Source: Terasakiella sp033100395
Lineage (GTDB): Bacteria; Pseudomonadota; Alphaproteobacteria; Rhodospirillales; Terasakiellaceae
DNA length: 64,000 bases
Assembly (NCBI RefSeq): GCF_033100395.1
Contig: NZ_JAWLVJ010000001.1
Span: 204,695-268,694, forward strand
Reading direction: 5' to 3'
Each line of letters opens with the position of its first letter. The first letter of the stretch is position 1. The position numbers and the translations under genes were made by a program. Below, in pieces: positions 17,469 through 25,408 of this stretch. The notes beneath the pieces were generated by a model. The model was not told the DNA's origin, did not search any database, and was given only the letters and a program-made list of their open reading frames with translations.

Positions 17469-19214
17469 TTAACTGTCCTGATCCTGAAAGGCATCAATAA
17501 GGTCCTGCAGCCAGGGTTCATAGTTTTTCCAGCCTGCAATGGCACTGGTGTAAATCTCCTGCTGGACTTGCCACGAACTGGCCGTGCGCACAACCGTTTT
17601 GTCACTTTGCTGCAAAACCGCGTCCTGCCAGTCCAGATCTAGGAAACCCAGAATCTCGCGAGCATGTTCTTCAGGGTGACTGACCAGTTTTTCGTATGAA
17701 ACCTCAAAGATACGATCGTCAAACAAGCCTTTCCAGAAATCCATCAGTTCCAGATGGTCCTTATAATAATCCGCGATGTTTTTTAGGTCATGGGAATAAG
17801 GATGGTGGCCAGTGAATATCTGTTGATAGATTGAAAAGCAGGTGGCGATGGGATCGCGCAATGTGTAGAGAAAACGCGCTTTCGGGAACAAGGTGGCAAT
17901 CAGTCCGACCTGCTGGAAGTTCAGCGGCATTTTGTCGATTACATGCTTTTTGCCCAAACGATGCGGTTCCAGCCGGGCGAGATACCCTTCTGAAAGGAAG
18001 CTTGAAAGATCAGGGCTGAGTTCGTCTTCAATGAATTTGTCGGCATGCATCATAAATATCAGCTCACCCGCCGCCGCCACATCGTTATGGCGCGCCAGCA
18101 TGGCTTCCAGTAACGAGGTGCCCGAACGGGGCATGCCGATGATGAAGATGGGACAGTCGCTATCTGACCCATCGACCTGACACTCCTTATAATTCTGGAT
18201 ATGACCCGACAGACGTATTGTTTCGTCGGGGCGCACCATGGCGTGGGTTGCATGATAACAAGTCATCGCCTGTTCATAGTTTTTATTACGATGATAGAAC
18301 TGGGCAATGGCGTTCAGGGCAAAACTCTTTAACCGTTTATCACCTTCCTGATCCTGCAGAATCGCTTGCGTATAGTTTGCCAGTGTCTCATCGGAATGAC
18401 GACGTTTGGGGTCCAGTTTTTCAAGATTCAGCGCACGGATCGGATCGCGTGCTGCCAGGTGATCCAATGCAGCTGTCATGTCATCAGACCGATTAAGCCA
18501 GTTTAACAAACGGATTCGATGATCAATAAAGCGATCATCGTCGTTTCCAATCAGGTCCAACGCTTTCTCATAATAGTCCAATTTTTCATAGGCATTGATA
18601 AGATCAATGAGGGTCTGTTCATGGTCTTCATTTAAGGACCTGGATATTTCCAGATGATGGACTGCCTCATGGGTCCAACCCAGTTTCCCCAGACAATGGC
18701 CCAAATGAAAATGGGCAAGCTGGTGTTGATCGGCACGCGCAATCACTTCTTTAAAGGCATGAATAGCTGCGACCACCTGATCCTGTTTGATATGGAACTG
18801 CCCCTTTGCAAACCACAGATCAATGTCATTGGGGCACAGTTGCAGGGCGGCCTGCCAATTGTTGGTGTGGGCACAGAGACGGGCAAAATGCAAGCGCGCG
18901 TCTTTATTTTCAGGATCGATTTTTAAAACATGATTGAAGAAGCCGGCCGCAGGTTCAAACTGCCCGGCCTCTAAAAGGACACGCCCTTTCAGGATAAAGG
19001 CGCCCACGTGATCCGGGTTAAAAGACAGGAATTGATCAGCCAGATCAAGCGCCATCTGCGGGTTGGAAAGTGCAATCGCCATTTCTGCCCAGCCCAGAAA
19101 AGCATCCACATCCGCGCTATTTTCCATCAACAGGTCGCGATAAATCGATTCCGCGCGCCCGTAGTCTTTCTGGTCAATTGCAGCTTTTGCCTGTTCAAGC
19201 TTTTGCTTGCTCAC
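17469..19214 (-). CDS. TPR-sulfotransferase
   Basis: A ~581-residue cytoplasmic protein. The N-terminal ~300 residues form tetratricopeptide helices; residues ~345-575 form a sulfotransferase domain with the PAPS phosphosulfate-binding loop IFIIGMPRSGTSLLEAML and the 3'-phosphate site YTLRDPIATCFSIYQ. Enzymes with this layout transfer sulfate to proteins, lipids or polysaccharides; the substrate here is unknown. Start choice is uncertain: GTG at 19214 follows AGGGA at wide spacing, while TTG at 19241 lacks a ribosome site. It lies three bases upstream of nadD. Confidence 0.85.
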   Translation of the reverse strand: MSKQKLEQAKAAIDQKDYGRAESIYRDLLMENSADVDAFLGWAEMAIALSNPQMALDLADQFLSFNPDHVGAFILKGRVLLEAGQFEPAAGFFNHVLKIDPENKDARLHFARLCAHTNNWQAALQLCPNDIDLWFAKGQFHIKQDQVVAAIHAFKEVIARADQHQLAHFHLGHCLGKLGWTHEAVHHLEISRSLNEDHEQTLIDLINAYEKLDYYEKALDLIGNDDDRFIDHRIRLLNWLNRSDDMTAALDHLAARDPIRALNLEKLDPKRRHSDETLANYTQAILQDQEGDKRLKSFALNAIAQFYHRNKNYEQAMTCYHATHAMVRPDETIRLSGHIQNYKECQVDGSDSDCPIFIIGMPRSGTSLLEAMLARHNDVAAAGELIFMMHADKFIEDELSPDLSSFLSEGYLARLEPHRLGKKHVIDKMPLNFQQVGLIATLFPKARFLYTLRDPIATCFSIYQQIFTGHHPYSHDLKNIADYYKDHLELMDFWKGLFDDRIFEVSYEKLVSHPEEHAREILGFLDLDWQDAVLQQSDKTVVRTASSWQVQQEIYTSAIAGWKNYEPWLQDLIDAFQDQDS

Positions 19215-19371
19215 AAGGAAGGATTCCCTATCTCTTTTCAAAACGTTAGTTGGGAAAGCTTACGCCATATCCCCTTTATAAATCCAGTTTCTTTCGTTCC
19301 TTGGCTTGACGTGCTGCTTTGTTACACCTAAATTCAAGCCACGTTATTTTTTGATCCTTCAGGATAAGATT

Positions 19372-19689
19372 ATGAGCAAAAAGATTACTGACGACAGTTT
19401 CGACGCAGATGTCGTAAACTCCGATAAACCTGTTCTTGTTGATTTTTGGGCAGAATGGTGCGGACCTTGTAAACAAATCGCACCTGCTTTGGACGAACTG
19501 TCTGAAGAACTCGATGGCAAACTGACCATCGCGAAACTGAATATTGATGAAAACCCAGGCACACCTTCCAAATTTGGCGTGCGTGGCATTCCAACACTGA
19601 TGCTGTTTAAAGACGGTCAGGTTGCAGCGACTAAAATCGGTGCTCTGCCTAAAAACAAACTGCAGGAATGGATTGAATCTGTCCTCTGA
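19372..19689 (+). CDS. trxA: Thioredoxin
   Basis: A 105-residue cytoplasmic disulfide reductase. The redox motif is in WAEWCGPCKQI and the conserved cis-Pro in VRGIPTLMLF. Start ATG at 19372 is supported by AGGATA upstream; a longer frame to 19306 adds residues foreign to the family. It ends in a clear intrinsic terminator and appears to be monocistronic. Confidence 0.97.
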   Translation: MSKKITDDSFDADVVNSDKPVLVDFWAEWCGPCKQIAPALDELSEELDGKLTIAKLNIDENPGTPSKFGVRGIPTLMLFKDGQVAATKIGALPKNKLQEWIESVL

Positions 19690-19714
19690 GGCCAGACGCT
19701 TTATTCATAAAAAG

Positions 19715-19750
19715 AAGCCCCGCTTGAGTATTCAGCCGGGGCTTTTTTTG
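19715..19750 (+). terminator. Intrinsic terminator of trxA
   Basis: An 8-base stem AAGCCCCG/CGGGGCTT (19715-19722 with 19737-19744), a 14-base loop and a T-run follow the trxA stop by about 25 bases. The convergent Lrp gene ends five bases beyond, so it may serve in both directions. Confidence 0.9.
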
Positions 19751-19754
19751 TGGC

Positions 19755-20183
19755 TTATCGCCAGTCAATCCGGGTTTTCATGACGCTCAAAGTCTGGATA
19801 TCTGTAACCTGATGAAAGCCTGCAATTTTATCACGCAATAACCCCAATTCATCTGGCGTTTCGGTTTCCACACAAACCAGCGCATCGATATCGCCCGAGA
19901 TGGATTCAAAGAAACGCACCTCGGGCATTTTCTCCAATATGGGCGCAATTTCGTGACACAAAGCCCCATTGGTTTTAATCATCAGGTAAGCCCGTGTGCG
20001 TGGCCCCGCGCTTGAGGTTTTGCGTTTAATCGTATAGGCCTGAATTTCCCCATCGCGTTCCAGACGATCAATACGTTCCTTCACCGATGTACGCGAAAGG
20101 CCCACCTTTCCTGCAAGGGTGGAGATGGTTTCGCGGCCATTGATTTCCAGAAAGTCCAAAAGCTTTTTATCGATATCATCCAT
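19755..20183 (-). CDS. Lrp/AsnC family transcriptional regulator
   Basis: A 142-residue regulator with an N-terminal winged helix (LDFLEINGRETISTLAGKVG and LSRTSVKERIDRLERDG, residues ~8-45) and a C-terminal RAM ligand-binding domain (~65-140). Members sense amino acids or related metabolites and form octamers. It is divergent from the metal-site/cupin gene with about 105 bases between, so it may control that gene or itself. Ligand unknown. Confidence 0.9.
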   Translation of the reverse strand: MDDIDKKLLDFLEINGRETISTLAGKVGLSRTSVKERIDRLERDGEIQAYTIKRKTSSAGPRTRAYLMIKTNGALCHEIAPILEKMPEVRFFESISGDIDALVCVETETPDELGLLRDKIAGFHQVTDIQTLSVMKTRIDWR

Positions 20184-20288
20184 TTCTGTTCAGACCTTCA
20201 TTGTGACGGGGGATTGGTCATAGTGCAGGGCGCATCAATTTGGGAAAATCCGTAAAATCTCCTCACTATTCAAACAGAGGAAAGATTT

Positions 20289-20783
20289 ATGACCCAATCC
20301 AGTATCAACACAATCTGTCCCAATTCCGGCAAACCTGTCAAGCCGGACTCCATTGCCGATTATCAGGACATGCGCATAGGATTCTGCAACCCCGGGTGTC
20401 GCGACAATTTTGCCAATAATCCAGAAAACTATCCCCATGTGCTGGGACAGTTTGCACCAACAGGCCGCCTGACCACCTATGACACCAAAAACTTTGTCTC
20501 TGATAAAGAATGGGGCAAGCTTTATATCGCAAACCTGAACGGCATCAGCGTGCGCGTCCACAGCACGTCCACGCCCTACAAATGGCATGTGAATGATGGG
20601 CAGGAAGTTTTCGCGGTTCTGGATGGCGAAGTGGAAATGCGTTATCAGCGCAACGGGGATACTTATAAATCCGTCACCCTGACTGCTGGCATGATCGCCC
20701 ATATGGAAGAAGGATGTGAGCACGTCGCCCATCCCAATGGTCTGGCACGCGTGCTCGTCATGGAAAATCTGGGTAGCGTTTAG
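20289..20783 (+). CDS. YHS-like cysteine domain fused to cupin
   Basis: A 164-residue protein of two parts. Residues ~8-48 carry CPNSGKPVKPDSIADY and GFCNPGCRDNF, a cysteine pattern like YHS/TRASH metal sites. Residues ~75-155 form a single cupin barrel (TPYKWHVNDGQEVFAVLDGE, and HMEEGCEHVAHP near the end) whose His residues could bind a metal. A metal-dependent sensor or small-molecule enzyme is possible; neither is proven. It is divergent from the Lrp regulator and overlaps the opposing permease by four bases. Confidence 0.75.
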   Translation: MTQSSINTICPNSGKPVKPDSIADYQDMRIGFCNPGCRDNFANNPENYPHVLGQFAPTGRLTTYDTKNFVSDKEWGKLYIANLNGISVRVHSTSTPYKWHVNDGQEVFAVLDGEVEMRYQRNGDTYKSVTLTAGMIAHMEEGCEHVAHPNGLARVLVMENLGSV

Positions 20784-21571
20784 GCTTTCAATTTATAGCC
20801 CGTCTTGAACATACGGTAGCTGACAAACCACAGGAAACTATTCACGCCCAACATGACCAAAATGCCTGTCATTGGCGTGCTGTCAGATTGACCGATAAAG
20901 CCTGAACGGAACCCGTCAATCATATAGAAAAACGGGTTAATAGAGGCCAGGAACTTGCCCATTTCCGGCAAACGTTCAATGGAATAGAATGTCCCAGACA
21001 GGAAGGAAAGCGGCGTGACCACAAAGTTGGTCACCGCTGCGATATGGTCAAATTTCACCGACCAGATACCGCCGATGATGCCGAGCAATGACAACATCAT
21101 CGCCCCCATCACACCATGGAACAGCACAAGGCCGAAATTATCGATTCCCATGGGGACAAACAGGCTCATGACACAAACGATGATGGTCCCTATCACAATC
21201 CCGCGTGTGGTGCCACCCATGGCATAAGCAAAGGTCAGTTCATGGGCGTTCAAAGGCGGCATCAAGGTATCAACGATATTGCCCTGAATTTTCGCAATCA
21301 CGAGCGAGCTGGAGGTATTGGCAAACGCATTTTGCGTAATCGCCATCATCACCAGACCCGGGGCCAAAAATTCCATAAAGGGAACCGATCCGATCTGTTC
21401 AACTGCGCGACCCAGGGCCAATGTAAATACCGCAAAGAACAACAAGGTTGTCACCAGCGGGGCCAGCAGCGTTTGAGTATAAACTTTTAAAAACCGGCGA
21501 ACTTCACGGGAATAGAGCGTCCACAGGCCAAGCCAGTTGGCAGAATTAGGATTGACTTCAATGGGAGTCAT
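20780..21571 (-). CDS. ABC-2 type transporter permease
   Basis: A 263-residue integral membrane protein of the ABC-2 family with about six helices. The motifs LGIIGGIWSVKFDHIAAV and PLSFLSGTFYSIERLPE are typical of the export permeases that pair with a separate ATPase (daunorubicin/NodJ/YadH type). No ATP-binding partner is encoded next to it. Upstream is recX on the other strand, so the ATPase must be elsewhere. Substrate unknown. Confidence 0.88.
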   Translation of the reverse strand: MTPIEVNPNSANWLGLWTLYSREVRRFLKVYTQTLLAPLVTTLLFFAVFTLALGRAVEQIGSVPFMEFLAPGLVMMAITQNAFANTSSSLVIAKIQGNIVDTLMPPLNAHELTFAYAMGGTTRGIVIGTIIVCVMSLFVPMGIDNFGLVLFHGVMGAMMLSLLGIIGGIWSVKFDHIAAVTNFVVTPLSFLSGTFYSIERLPEMGKFLASINPFFYMIDGFRSGFIGQSDSTPMTGILVMLGVNSFLWFVSYRMFKTGYKLKA

Positions 21572-21641
21572 TAGAGATTCTCTTTTAGGAAATAAATGTT
21601 TATTGTTTTTATCAGCACAAAGGCATGAAGTTAAGTGAGAT

Positions 21642-22202
21642 ATGTCACAAGATCAAAAAATTCCAAGGCCCATCACCGCACAATCTCTAAGAAATGCGGC
21701 ATTAAGGTACATTGATCGCTTCGCCACTTCGCGTGAAAACTTGCGGCAAGTGTTGATGCGCCGGGTGCATAAATCCCATTATCACCATGATACATCTGTG
21801 CAGGACGGCATCGACTGGGTTGAAGATATTCTCAATAAGCTGGAAAAAGCCAATTTCATCAATGATAAAACCTACGCCGAAGGCCGCGCCAGTGCCCTTC
21901 ATCGCAAAGGCACTTCGCTGCGTGTTATCCGCATGAAACTGGTGGAAAAAGGCGTTTCAGAAGACGACATTAATTACGCCCTTGATGCCCTGCGCGAAGA
22001 AACAGAAAGTCCCGACTTGGAACGCGACGCCGCTATTGCCTTGGCACGTCGGCGCAGGCTTGGCCCCTGGCGTTTGCCGGAAAAACGGGAAGCCTTGAAG
22101 GAAAAAGACCTGGCCGCCATGGCGCGTGCCGGATTTTCCTATGATCTCGCACGTGACATTATTGAAGCTGAAACCCCCGAAGATTTAGACGATGGCATTT
22201 GA
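21642..22202 (+). CDS. recX: Regulatory protein RecX
   Basis: A 186-residue RecA regulator. RecX binds inside the RecA filament groove and limits recombinase activity. Three-helix repeats are seen, including LRNAALRYIDRFATSRENLR, FINDKTYAEGRA, and DINYALDAL. It is not next to recA. The end overlaps the MocR gene on the opposite strand by 18 bases. Confidence 0.88.
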   Translation: MSQDQKIPRPITAQSLRNAALRYIDRFATSRENLRQVLMRRVHKSHYHHDTSVQDGIDWVEDILNKLEKANFINDKTYAEGRASALHRKGTSLRVIRMKLVEKGVSEDDINYALDALREETESPDLERDAAIALARRRRLGPWRLPEKREALKEKDLAAMARAGFSYDLARDIIEAETPEDLDDGI

Positions 22203-23573
22203 ATAATCGTCTTCCTTCTTCAGCAATTCTGCAATCAGTTCCAGCACATGACGGGCCTGTTCCATGGAATTAGGTGCCCCCAGACAGAGACGCACACCCG
22301 TGACGGACCGATCTGAAACAGCAAAATCATCAGCAGCCACCAGTCGCACATTCTGACGGCGCATACGGCTGACAAAATCTTTCTGATCCCAATTGAGCGG
22401 CAGGGACAACCAGATATGAAATCCATTGGGGTCGGCGCGGAAAGTGTAATCAGACAAAACCTCACGTGCAATTTTCTGACGATCCCGCGCAGCTTTTGAA
22501 ATTGCCTCCCCCAGCAAATCCGCACACCCCGTCGTGATCAAATCAATCGCCATGGCTTTGGTGATGGGCGATACCATCAAGGAGGTGGCACGCAGGGCCT
22601 GGGAAACTTCTTTTTGCAGTGGTTGGTCTGGGCAGGTCAGAAAGGCGACCCGCAGGGAACTGGCCACCGATTTTGCCAATCCAGCGATATAGTAACTGAG
22701 TTCCGGGGCAAAGCTGGAAAGTGGGGCCGGGGCATGTTTGGAAATGAACCCATAAGCATCATCTTCAATGATCTTCACATCATAAGTCCGCGCAATCTCT
22801 GCAATCTCGCGGCGACGCTGTGAGGGCCAGGTGGTTGTCGTCGGGTTATGCTGCGTCGGGGTGCAATAAAGGACGGACAGATTATGGCTGCGGCAAGCCT
22901 CTTCAAAGGCGTTGGGCACGATCCCGTCATGATCCATTTCCAGCCCGATATGTGTCACTCCCAGTTTTTCCACCACCGCCTTGAAACCGGGATAGGTGAA
23001 TTCTTCGGATGCCACACACATGTTTCGTCCGCCCAGATGACCCAGCAAGGCAAGTAAAGTGCCTTGGGTCCCCGGACAGATCAGCAGATTGTCCGCATGG
23101 GCGGGATCATAGCGCCTTCCTACCCAGCGTGCCGCTGTTTCTCTTTCCTCAAATGTTCCGAAAAAATCCTGATAGCCAAACAAGTTTTGTTCATCCATAC
23201 GCATCACCACCTGCGCCATATCGCGCTTCATCCGGTCCAGCAGGCGTTTGTCAGTAGGCAAAGGCGGGATGTTCATGCCCATATCGATGATCTGATTTTC
23301 CGGCAAGCGGTCTTCTTTCGCCCCGCGCACAAAGGTGCCCTGGCCGACACGGGCGACCAGAAGCCCACGTTTCTTTCCTTCCGCATAGGCACGGGTCACG
23401 GTGGTGAAATCAATATCAAGGCGGGCAGCAAGCTGGCGTTGTGGGGGCAGTTTATCACCTGCTTTTAAAACCGCGCGAGCCAGATCCTGTTCAATCGCAT
23501 CGACAATAGCGAGATAAACCGGCTGCTGCGAATCCAGCGTATGGGGAAACCAGTGGAGGTCATTTTTCGTCAT
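22185..23573 (-). CDS. MocR-type GntR/aminotransferase regulator
   Basis: A 462-residue fusion of an N-terminal GntR winged helix (~13-75, with PPQRQLAARLDIDFTTVTRA) and a fold-type I aminotransferase domain (~100-455). The PLP lysine is in YIAGLAKSVASSLRVAF, and the cofactor Asp is in IIEDDAYGF. MocR regulators use PLP or amino-acid adducts to control genes such as vitamin B6 or GABA pathways. It is divergent from ccoG with ~210 bases between that contain a perfect ATTGTATGTA inverted repeat. Its target is unknown. Confidence 0.9.
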   Translation of the reverse strand: MTKNDLHWFPHTLDSQQPVYLAIVDAIEQDLARAVLKAGDKLPPQRQLAARLDIDFTTVTRAYAEGKKRGLLVARVGQGTFVRGAKEDRLPENQIIDMGMNIPPLPTDKRLLDRMKRDMAQVVMRMDEQNLFGYQDFFGTFEERETAARWVGRRYDPAHADNLLICPGTQGTLLALLGHLGGRNMCVASEEFTYPGFKAVVEKLGVTHIGLEMDHDGIVPNAFEEACRSHNLSVLYCTPTQHNPTTTTWPSQRRREIAEIARTYDVKIIEDDAYGFISKHAPAPLSSFAPELSYYIAGLAKSVASSLRVAFLTCPDQPLQKEVSQALRATSLMVSPITKAMAIDLITTGCADLLGEAISKAARDRQKIAREVLSDYTFRADPNGFHIWLSLPLNWDQKDFVSRMRRQNVRLVAADDFAVSDRSVTGVRLCLGAPNSMEQARHVLELIAELLKKEDDYSNAIV

Positions 23574-23598
23574 GATCTTTTGCCCTCACATACATTCC

Positions 23599-23707
23599 AT
23601 ACAATTTTAAAAATTTCATCATTTCCGCTTTTCTTACAGGCTATCAGCTCTTTAATTCAGTCACTTTATTGTATGTATAAATATTTACATACAATGTGAT
23701 TTTGTAT
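23599..23707. promoter_or_regulatory. ATTGTAT-type operator cluster between MocR and ccoG
   Basis: A perfect 10-base inverted repeat, ATTGTATGTA at 23668-23677 with TACATACAAT at 23686-23695, lies in the divergent gap. Further half-sites occur: ATACAAT at 23599-23605 and TTTGTAT at 23701-23707. Multiple half-sites suit a dimeric GntR-type regulator, so this is probably the MocR binding region. The two gene starts are 95 bases (MocR) and 90 bases (ccoG) from the inverted repeat. Confidence 0.6.
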
Positions 23708-23784
23708 GAATTTTATATTGAAATTGCATGTATCATATGTCTTTCCTCCCCCCTATTGCAAGGCATAAAGGAAGGAATTGACAC

Positions 23785-25230
23785 ATGAGCCCCCTGCCCC
23801 CGGATCCCGCCACACTATCATCAGAAAATCAAAAGGGACCGCTTTATGCTGACCGAATTAAAATTCACCCCCGGCATATCCCTGGCTTTTATCGTTCCTT
23901 AAAATCAACCCTGATGTGGCTACTTTTAGCTTTCTATCACCTCAGCCCCTGGATCAGATGGGACCGCGATGGCGACAAGCCGGATCAAGCGATTTTGTTT
24001 GATATCGGTGGCAAGCGTATCTACCTGTTTGATCTGGAGATTTGGCCGCAGGATATCTATATGCTGACGGGCATCATGATCTTTGCCGCCGTCGGCCTGT
24101 TTTTTAGCGCGGCCATGATCGGACGGGCCTGGTGTGGTTTTGCCTGTTTCCAGACTGTCTGGACCGACCTGTTCATGAAGGTTGAATCCTGGGTAGAAGG
24201 GGACCGCAACGCCCGTATCCGCCTTGATCACGCCAAGCCAAGTTTTTCCAAATTCATGAAACGCACGGTGAAACATACACTCTGGCTTGCCATCTCCACC
24301 TTCTTTGCCTTGTCATTTCTGTGGTATTTCGGGGATGCCGCTTCGGTAACGGAGGAACTCTTCACCGGGCAAATTGATGGCTGGAGCCTGGCAACCTTCC
24401 TGACATTGCTGGTAATGACCTACGTCATGGCTGGATTTGCCCGTGAGCAAGTCTGTTTTTACATGTGCCCCTATGGTCGTTTCCAAGGGGTTATGTTTGA
24501 CCAGCACAGCAAGGTCGTCACCTATGAAGATTGGCGCGGAGAAGACCGTGGTAAGCCGGGCAAGAACCGGGATTTTTCAGACCGGGGACATTGTGTGGAC
24601 TGTTCCATGTGCGTTCAGGTCTGCCCCACTGGCATTGATATCCGTGATGGGCAACAGATGGAATGTATCGGCTGTGCACTCTGTATCGATGCCTGCAATG
24701 ATGTGATGGCGAAATTTGATCTGCCCAAAAACCTGATTTCCTATGACAGTCAGCATAACATCGCCGCACGTGCCGCCAACAAAACACCGGAAAAGCCGTC
24801 TCACCTGCTGCGTCCGCGCACGATGATCTATGGGTTTATTCTGCTTGCGACCGTGATTGTAACCAGCTTTGCCTTGGGCAACCGGGAACTGACTGAACTG
24901 AATGTCCTGAAAGACCGCGCCCCTTTCTTTGTCACCCTCAGTTCCGGGAAAATTCAGAATGCTTATACCTTGCGCGTGCTGAACAAAAGCGACACCACAC
25001 GCACATATCTTCTGGATGTGGAAGCAGCCAACTTCCCTGACTTTTCTATTGTGGGTCATACGGGTTCTCAGTTCAGCATTGAAAGCGGCAAGATCAAGAC
25101 CCTGCGCGTGCTGATCAAAGGCAGGATGCTGCCGAACTATGACGGTAAACTGCCAATCCAGATCATCCTGCGTGACCCGGGACTGCATCCGATGAAAGTG
25201 GAAGAGACGATCTTTAACGGACCGAAGTAA
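23785..25230 (+). CDS. ccoG: Cytochrome c oxidase accessory protein CcoG
   Basis: A 481-residue membrane protein of the RdxA/FixG family. It is needed for assembly of cbb3 oxidase, where it is thought to reduce copper for CuB insertion. It has several membrane segments and two ferredoxin-like 4Fe-4S clusters (CVDCSMCVQVCPTGIDI and CIGCALCIDACNDV), plus a C-terminal immunoglobulin-like domain (~375-475). Additional cysteine motifs are CFQT and CFYMCPYGR. Unusually, no ccoNOP or ccoHIS genes are next to it. The upstream gap holds putative MocR sites. Confidence 0.95.
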   Translation: MSPLPPDPATLSSENQKGPLYADRIKIHPRHIPGFYRSLKSTLMWLLLAFYHLSPWIRWDRDGDKPDQAILFDIGGKRIYLFDLEIWPQDIYMLTGIMIFAAVGLFFSAAMIGRAWCGFACFQTVWTDLFMKVESWVEGDRNARIRLDHAKPSFSKFMKRTVKHTLWLAISTFFALSFLWYFGDAASVTEELFTGQIDGWSLATFLTLLVMTYVMAGFAREQVCFYMCPYGRFQGVMFDQHSKVVTYEDWRGEDRGKPGKNRDFSDRGHCVDCSMCVQVCPTGIDIRDGQQMECIGCALCIDACNDVMAKFDLPKNLISYDSQHNIAARAANKTPEKPSHLLRPRTMIYGFILLATVIVTSFALGNRELTELNVLKDRAPFFVTLSSGKIQNAYTLRVLNKSDTTRTYLLDVEAANFPDFSIVGHTGSQFSIESGKIKTLRVLIKGRMLPNYDGKLPIQIILRDPGLHPMKVEETIFNGPK

Positions 25231-25278
25231 TCAGCTCTGATGCTGCAAAAAATGCAGTTGATGGTTGCCTGATTTATT

Positions 25279-25350
25279 CGTCATCCCCGCGAAAGCGGGG
25301 ACCCAGAAAACGAGCTATAGGGCTGGGTTCCCGCTTTCGCGGGAATGACA
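25279..25350. repeat. REP-like palindrome doublet
   Basis: Two palindromic arms built on CCCCGCGAAAGCGGGG and CCCGCTTTCGCGGG, with outer ends GTCAT and ATGAC and inner flanks ACCCAG/CTGGGTT. The arms also pair with each other. A further GC-rich hairpin follows at about 25372-25405. The set separates the convergent ccoG and aminopeptidase genes and could act as a bidirectional terminator. Confidence 0.8.
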
Positions 25351-25408
25351 TGTAAGAAAAAAATACCCCCCAGCTGTCATCCCGGTCATCGTGCCGGGGT
25401 GGCAGTTT

